A stretch of DNA of 64,000 nucleotides from Candidatus Gastranaerophilales bacterium. Its GTDB lineage: Bacteria > Cyanobacteriota > Vampirovibrionia > Gastranaerophilales > Gastranaerophilaceae. Both the position numbers and the translations under genes were made by a program. Positions 60,077 through 64,000 of this stretch are shown here, one piece after another; positions within the stretch are counted from its first letter, which is position 1; the number at the start of each line of letters is the position of its first letter. The DNA lies in the NCBI GenBank assembly GCA_944325605.1, contig CALVAX010000003.1, positions 1 to 64,000 on the forward strand, read 5' to 3'. Below the pieces are notes generated by a model. The model ran no database searches. It worked only from the letters and a program-made list of their open reading frames with translations, and was not told the DNA's origin.

Positions 60077-60880
60077 ATGGAAAACAAAAAACTTGCAACT
60101 ATAGGTGTATTCGGCGGTTCAGGATTTTACAAGTTTTTGGACAATATTGAAGAAGTAAGAATAGAAACCCCGTACGGAATGCCGAGTGACAATCTTTTTA
60201 TCGGCACGGTCGGACCTCATAAAGTTGCATTTATGCCGCGGCACGGCAGAAACCATACCATATTGCCTCACCTTTTAAACTACAGAGCAAACGTTTGGGC
60301 GATGAAATCTGTCGGAGTTGAAAGAGTAATTTCTCCCTGTGCGGCAGGCAGCCTTCAAAAACATGTAAAGCCGGGCGATTTTGTGATTTGCGACCAGTTT
60401 GTAGATTGGACAGACGGCAGAAAATCAACCTTCTTTGAAGGGCCGATTGTTACTCACCCTTCTGCAGCTGAAACTTACTGTCCGGAATTAAGAAAACTCG
60501 CAATTGAAACAGGTAAAGAAATGGGTATAAATATTCACGAAACCGGTACTGTTGTTGTTATTAACGGCCCGAGATTTTCGACTAAAGCAGAATCAAAGTT
60601 CTTTACCAATCAGGGTTGGGAAGTTATTAATATGACAGCTTTCCCTGAAAATTATCTTGTAAAAGAAATGGATATGTGCCCGCTAAACATTTCATTGATA
60701 ACTGATTATGATGCAGGACTTGTCGGGGATGTTCCGCCGGTTTCACACCATGAAGTTATTGAAGTTTTTGACAACAATCTCGCAAATCTTAAAACACTGC
60801 TCTTCAAGATGATTGAAAAAATTCCTTTTGAACGCAACAATTGTAAATGTGCCCAAACTCAAAAAAGTTCAAGATTATAA
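60077..60880 (+). CDS. mtnP: S-methyl-5'-thioadenosine phosphorylase
   Basis: 267 residues with GVFGGSGFYKFLDN, the phosphate-binding RHGRNHTILPHLLNYRAN in part, SPCAAGSLQKHVKPGDFV in part, and NMTAFPENYLVKEMDMC in part. It splits methylthioadenosine into adenine and methylthioribose-1-phosphate in methionine salvage. The family pattern 'STKAESKFF' is also present. An aaggag site precedes the ATG. It is followed by yggT after 21 nt. Confidence 0.93.
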   Translation: MENKKLATIGVFGGSGFYKFLDNIEEVRIETPYGMPSDNLFIGTVGPHKVAFMPRHGRNHTILPHLLNYRANVWAMKSVGVERVISPCAAGSLQKHVKPGDFVICDQFVDWTDGRKSTFFEGPIVTHPSAAETYCPELRKLAIETGKEMGINIHETGTVVVINGPRFSTKAESKFFTNQGWEVINMTAFPENYLVKEMDMCPLNISLITDYDAGLVGDVPPVSHHEVIEVFDNNLANLKTLLFKMIEKIPFERNNCKCAQTQKSSRL

Positions 60881-60901
60881 AATTAAAAAGGTAGTGTTAT
60901 T

Positions 60902-61171
60902 ATGATAAAAGGCCTGCTTTACGGCATAAATAATATATTTTTATTATTTTATATACTTATTTTCACAAGACTCCTCTTAAGCTGGGTTCCGAGATTGGAC
61001 TGGTATAGACAGCCGTGGAGGTTTATCTATCAATCGACTGAACCTTATCTTGCAATATTCAGAAGATGGATTCCGCCTTACAGAATGATTGATTTTTCGC
61101 CGATTGTTGCACTGCTGGCGCTTAACCTTGTGCAAAATCTGATTATTTTTGTGATGCTGCAATTTACATAA
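60902..61171 (+). CDS. yggT: YggT family membrane protein
   Basis: 89 residues with two membrane segments and the family patterns RLLLSWVPRLDWYRQPWRFIY (in part) and TEPYLAIFRRWIPPYRMIDFSP (in part). YggT is present in many bacteria and helps osmotic or potassium homeostasis; it often lies near division or K transport genes. Here it precedes trkA-trkH. Confidence 0.9.
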   Translation: MIKGLLYGINNIFLLFYILIFTRLLLSWVPRLDWYRQPWRFIYQSTEPYLAIFRRWIPPYRMIDFSPIVALLALNLVQNLIIFVMLQFT

Positions 61172-61237
61172 TACGGTGGACGGCTGCCGTTTATAAGATA
61201 TTGTTTTTTTTTCTGGTTTGCGTTAAAGTTTTTTATT

Positions 61238-62578
61238 ATGAAGATAATAATTTTCGGGGCAACGGAGGTGGGTTGCCTGCTTGCTACGGAATTCTTTGAA
61301 GACCATGACATTACGATAATCGACAAAGAAGAAAACCGTACAGATGAGTTTAATAAGCTGGATATCAGTTTCATTCAGGGAAATGCTTCGGATTTAGAAG
61401 TTTTAAATCAGGCTGATATAAAAAATGCTGATATATTTATTGCTTGCACAGCAATGGATGAAATCAACATTGTCGCATGTCTTGCGGCAAAAAGATACGG
61501 CAAAATCAGAACTATTTGTTTTGTAAGTAAAGAAGAATACAAAAATACTTTGACTTATGAAAAAAATGATGATTATTTTACGGATGTTTTCATTGATTAT
61601 ATAATCTGGCCGGAAGAACTTTTGACTCAGGAAATTTTCAGAATTGTCACGGTTGCGCATGCACTTGATGTTGAAAATTTTGCGGACGGCAAGGCAAGGC
61701 TTCTTGAATACAAGGTTAAAGAAGGACTTGCTATAATCGGTAAAAAAATAAAAGATATCGGGTTTACGGAAGAAACGTTAATTGTCGGAATTACAAGGGA
61801 AGGCCAGCTTTTCATCCCGAATGGTGAAACTGAAATTTTAACAGGCGACAAGCTTATCTTTATGGGAACTTCGCACTCGCTTGACATTCTAGCCGGTACA
61901 TTTTTCCATGAAAAAGAGTGCGTGAAAAACGTTGCCGTAATAGGCGGCGGCAATGTCGGGCTTATGCTTGCAAAGAGTCTTGAAACTCTTAAAATTAAGA
62001 CAAAAATTATCGAAAAAAATCTTGAAAGATGCCACTATCTGGCTGAAGAACTTACAAACACTCTTGTAATAAACGGCGACGGAACAGATTTGAAACTTCT
62101 GGATGAAGAAGACATCGGCTCTTCTGACGTTGTAATCAGCGTTACGAACAATGACGAAAGAAATCTTTTATGCTCGCTTCTTGCAAAACAGCTTGGCGTA
62201 AAACGTGTTATTGCAAGAGTGTCCAAGGTGTTGAATATTCCGCTGTTTGAAAAAGTCGGAATTGATATTGCAATATCTCCAAAAAATTCAGCGTTGAACG
62301 AAGTTAGAAATGACTTGCAGGAAAATGATGTTGACATTCTGGCAACTGTAGAGCAGGGTCAGGGTGAAGTTTTGGAAATCGGTGTTCTTCCGGAATTCAG
62401 CTGCCGAAAACTGATGGATTTAAACCTTCCAAAACGTGCAATCATCGGGATTATAGAACGAAAAAATGCCGTTATTATCCCTAAAGGTGATACTGAACTC
62501 AGATCCGGTGATGTTTTAATTATATTTACAAAAGCTGAAGACGCGCCGGAAATTAAAAAATTCTTTAAGGTAAAGTAG
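61238..62578 (+). CDS. trkA: Trk potassium uptake, NAD-binding regulatory subunit
   Basis: 446 residues with two RCK modules: GATEVGCLLATEFFED near the start and VIGGGNVGLMLAKSLE at about 230, each followed by a C-terminal subdomain (GEVLEIGVLPEFSCRKLMD in part). It gates TrkH in response to NAD(H)/ATP. The stop overlaps trkH by none (1 nt gap), so both are one operon. Confidence 0.93.
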   Translation: MKIIIFGATEVGCLLATEFFEDHDITIIDKEENRTDEFNKLDISFIQGNASDLEVLNQADIKNADIFIACTAMDEINIVACLAAKRYGKIRTICFVSKEEYKNTLTYEKNDDYFTDVFIDYIIWPEELLTQEIFRIVTVAHALDVENFADGKARLLEYKVKEGLAIIGKKIKDIGFTEETLIVGITREGQLFIPNGETEILTGDKLIFMGTSHSLDILAGTFFHEKECVKNVAVIGGGNVGLMLAKSLETLKIKTKIIEKNLERCHYLAEELTNTLVINGDGTDLKLLDEEDIGSSDVVISVTNNDERNLLCSLLAKQLGVKRVIARVSKVLNIPLFEKVGIDIAISPKNSALNEVRNDLQENDVDILATVEQGQGEVLEIGVLPEFSCRKLMDLNLPKRAIIGIIERKNAVIIPKGDTELRSGDVLIIFTKAEDAPEIKKFFKVK

Positions 62579-62579
62579 T

Positions 62580-64000
62580 ATGCGTTTAAATTATCTTGCA
62601 AATGCACTCGGACTCATTCTTAAATATATCGGGCTTGTTGTGTTGATTCCGATTATTGTTGCGATAATCTACGGGGATTATGAATCAATTTATCCGTTTT
62701 TAATATCAGGCCTCGGCTCAATTATTGTCGGATATCTTTTAAGAAAATACGTTAAAGATGCATCAACCATAGAAAATCTTAACGATATCAAAAAATCCGA
62801 AGCCCTTTTGATAGTTGCTGTATCTTGGATTTTGTTTGGAATAATATCCGGAGCGCCGTATTTGTTTTACGGCTTAACTCCGACGGATGCACTGTTCGAA
62901 GCTGTTTCGGGAATTACAACAACGGGAGCTACAATACTTACAAACTTTGATTATCCTGAAGCTTTTTTCTTCTGGCGTTCATTGTCTCAGTGGCTGGGCG
63001 GTTTGGGAATAATCGTGTTATTTATTGCGATTTTACCTCAATTTGCGGTTGCTGGACGACAGATGTTCTTTGCGGAGGCTCCGGGGCCGACGGAAGATAA
63101 AATTACTCCGAGAATCAGAAACACGGCAGGAGCTTTGTGGAAAATTTATGCGGGTTTGACTGTTATAGAAATTATCCTGCTTCACTTTACCGGAATGCCC
63201 TGGTTTGATTGTGTTTGTAATTCTCTGTCAACTCTTGCGGCAGGCGGGTTTTCTCCAAATCCGCAGAGTCTTGCCGGATACAATTCAAATGCTGCAATCT
63301 GGATTACTACAGTATTTATGTTTCTTGCCGGCGCAAGCTTTATTCTTCAGTATAAAGTTGTTGTTCAAAAGAAGCCTTTGCTAATATTCAGAAATGAAGA
63401 ATTCAGAGTATATGCGGGCATGGTTTGTATAATGTCGCTCTTAATTGCTCTGTCACTGTATTTTTCAGATGGTTATACAATGAAAGACGGGCTTATGCAT
63501 GCTTTTTATCAGGTAGCCAGTATAACAACGTCAACAGGAAGCGCAAGTGTAGATTTTGCTCAATGGAGTTTTGTGCCGCAGGTGCTTTTGTTTACGGTTA
63601 TGTTTATGGGATCCTGCGCAAGTTCTGCCGGCGGCGGTATCAAAATGATGAGATGGATCCTTGTATATAAATCAATGAAAAATTCGATAACAAAAGTTCT
63701 ACATCCGAATGCCATTTTGAACGTCAAAGTTGATAATGTCATTATTCCGCACGAAATTTTAAATCAGACGGTAGTATTTGTATTCTTTTATTTTTTATGT
63801 TTTTCTGTTGGTGCACTACTGATTACTATGGTAGAAAAAGATGTTGTAATCGGACTTGCAGGCTCAATCACCGCTCTTGGAAACATTGGCCCGGGATTTG
63901 GGACAATTACAGGTCCGATGGGTTCATTCAGCAGTATGCATGAATTAACAAAAATTATAATGATTGCGTCAATGCTTATCGGCAGGCTTGAAATAGTTCC
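62580..64000 (+). CDS. trkH: Trk potassium transport channel subunit (3' truncated by window)
   Basis: The frame is open from ATG 62580 to the window end (about 473 codons). It has the TrkH pattern of repeated M1-P-M2 units: SGITTTGATILTNFDYP, SQWLGGLGIIVLFIAIL (in part), CNSLSTLAAGGFSPNP, YQVASITTSTGSASVDF and ALGNIGPGFGTIT, the last being a filter-like loop. It forms the K+ channel gated by TrkA. The final ~10 residues are likely cut off. Confidence 0.93.
   Translation, partial: MRLNYLANALGLILKYIGLVVLIPIIVAIIYGDYESIYPFLISGLGSIIVGYLLRKYVKDASTIENLNDIKKSEALLIVAVSWILFGIISGAPYLFYGLTPTDALFEAVSGITTTGATILTNFDYPEAFFFWRSLSQWLGGLGIIVLFIAILPQFAVAGRQMFFAEAPGPTEDKITPRIRNTAGALWKIYAGLTVIEIILLHFTGMPWFDCVCNSLSTLAAGGFSPNPQSLAGYNSNAAIWITTVFMFLAGASFILQYKVVVQKKPLLIFRNEEFRVYAGMVCIMSLLIALSLYFSDGYTMKDGLMHAFYQVASITTSTGSASVDFAQWSFVPQVLLFTVMFMGSCASSAGGGIKMMRWILVYKSMKNSITKVLHPNAILNVKVDNVIIPHEILNQTVVFVFFYFLCFSVGALLITMVEKDVVIGLAGSITALGNIGPGFGTITGPMGSFSSMHELTKIIMIASMLIGRLEIV

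Overview
The window looks like about 64 kb of an AT-rich bacterial chromosome carrying a large block of mobile DNA on its left. The rpmH-rnpA pair, a meso-DAP-type MurE, a prepilin with an IAFTMAE-type processing site, a K-type proton pyrophosphatase and two families of small intergenic inverted-repeat elements fit a gut bacterium such as the Gastranaerophilales (Vampirovibrionia, 'Melainabacteria'). That placement is inference; no 16S gene or taxon-specific marker is present.

Region 1 (1 to about 24.86 kb) is the right part of a Mu-like prophage whose left part lies outside the window. A late block on the + strand runs from a gp28-type terminase (cut by the window edge) through tail assembly chaperone (with a lambda-type -1 frameshift site), tape measure, the P2/Mu-type tail and baseplate set U-X-D-V-W-J-I-H, two fibre genes, a chaperone, an amidase endolysin and then small accessory genes. 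Four of the accessory genes carry the same ~95-nt leader. An early block on the - strand converges on it at 15.6 kb: Ner-like repressor, MuA-like transposase, MuB-like ATPase, a small membrane protein, gp16 and a Mor-type activator. Between early genes lie two near-perfect type II hammerhead ribozymes that flank one small ORF. To the right is a second, unrelated MuA/MuB-type transposition module with its own third gene, followed by four copies of a ~30-bp transposase-type end repeat.

Region 2 (24.93 to 32.07 kb) is a ~7-kb integrative element inserted in the initiator tRNA-fMet gene. A perfect 42-bp direct repeat marks attL and attR. The element supplies the 5' half of the tRNA and a promoter with the same geometry as the displaced one. 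Its cargo is an AIPR-family abortive-infection protein, an XRE regulator divergent from an endonuclease III-like protein with two small partners, and a serine recombinase overlapping a tyrosine integrase. A degenerate extra att site inside the left end suggests earlier integrations at the same place.

Region 3 (32.1 to 64 kb) is ordinary chromosome: rpmH-rnpA, proC, a pilin, the operon ftsI-murE-nagA-ilvD-FeS protein, a cell-wall amidase, thrS, a GT8 glycosyltransferase, coiled-coil proteins, the membrane pyrophosphatase, glutamate synthase subunit, mutS2, an M20 peptidase, a lytic transglycosylase, MTA phosphorylase, yggT and trkA-trkH (trkH runs off the window). Three or four MITE-like elements sit between these genes.

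The most interesting items are the tandem hammerheads around a phage ORF (a possible self-excised, circularisable RNA), the four-copy leader family, the fMet-tRNA integration with a promoter mimic, and two MuA/MuB systems in one prophage.
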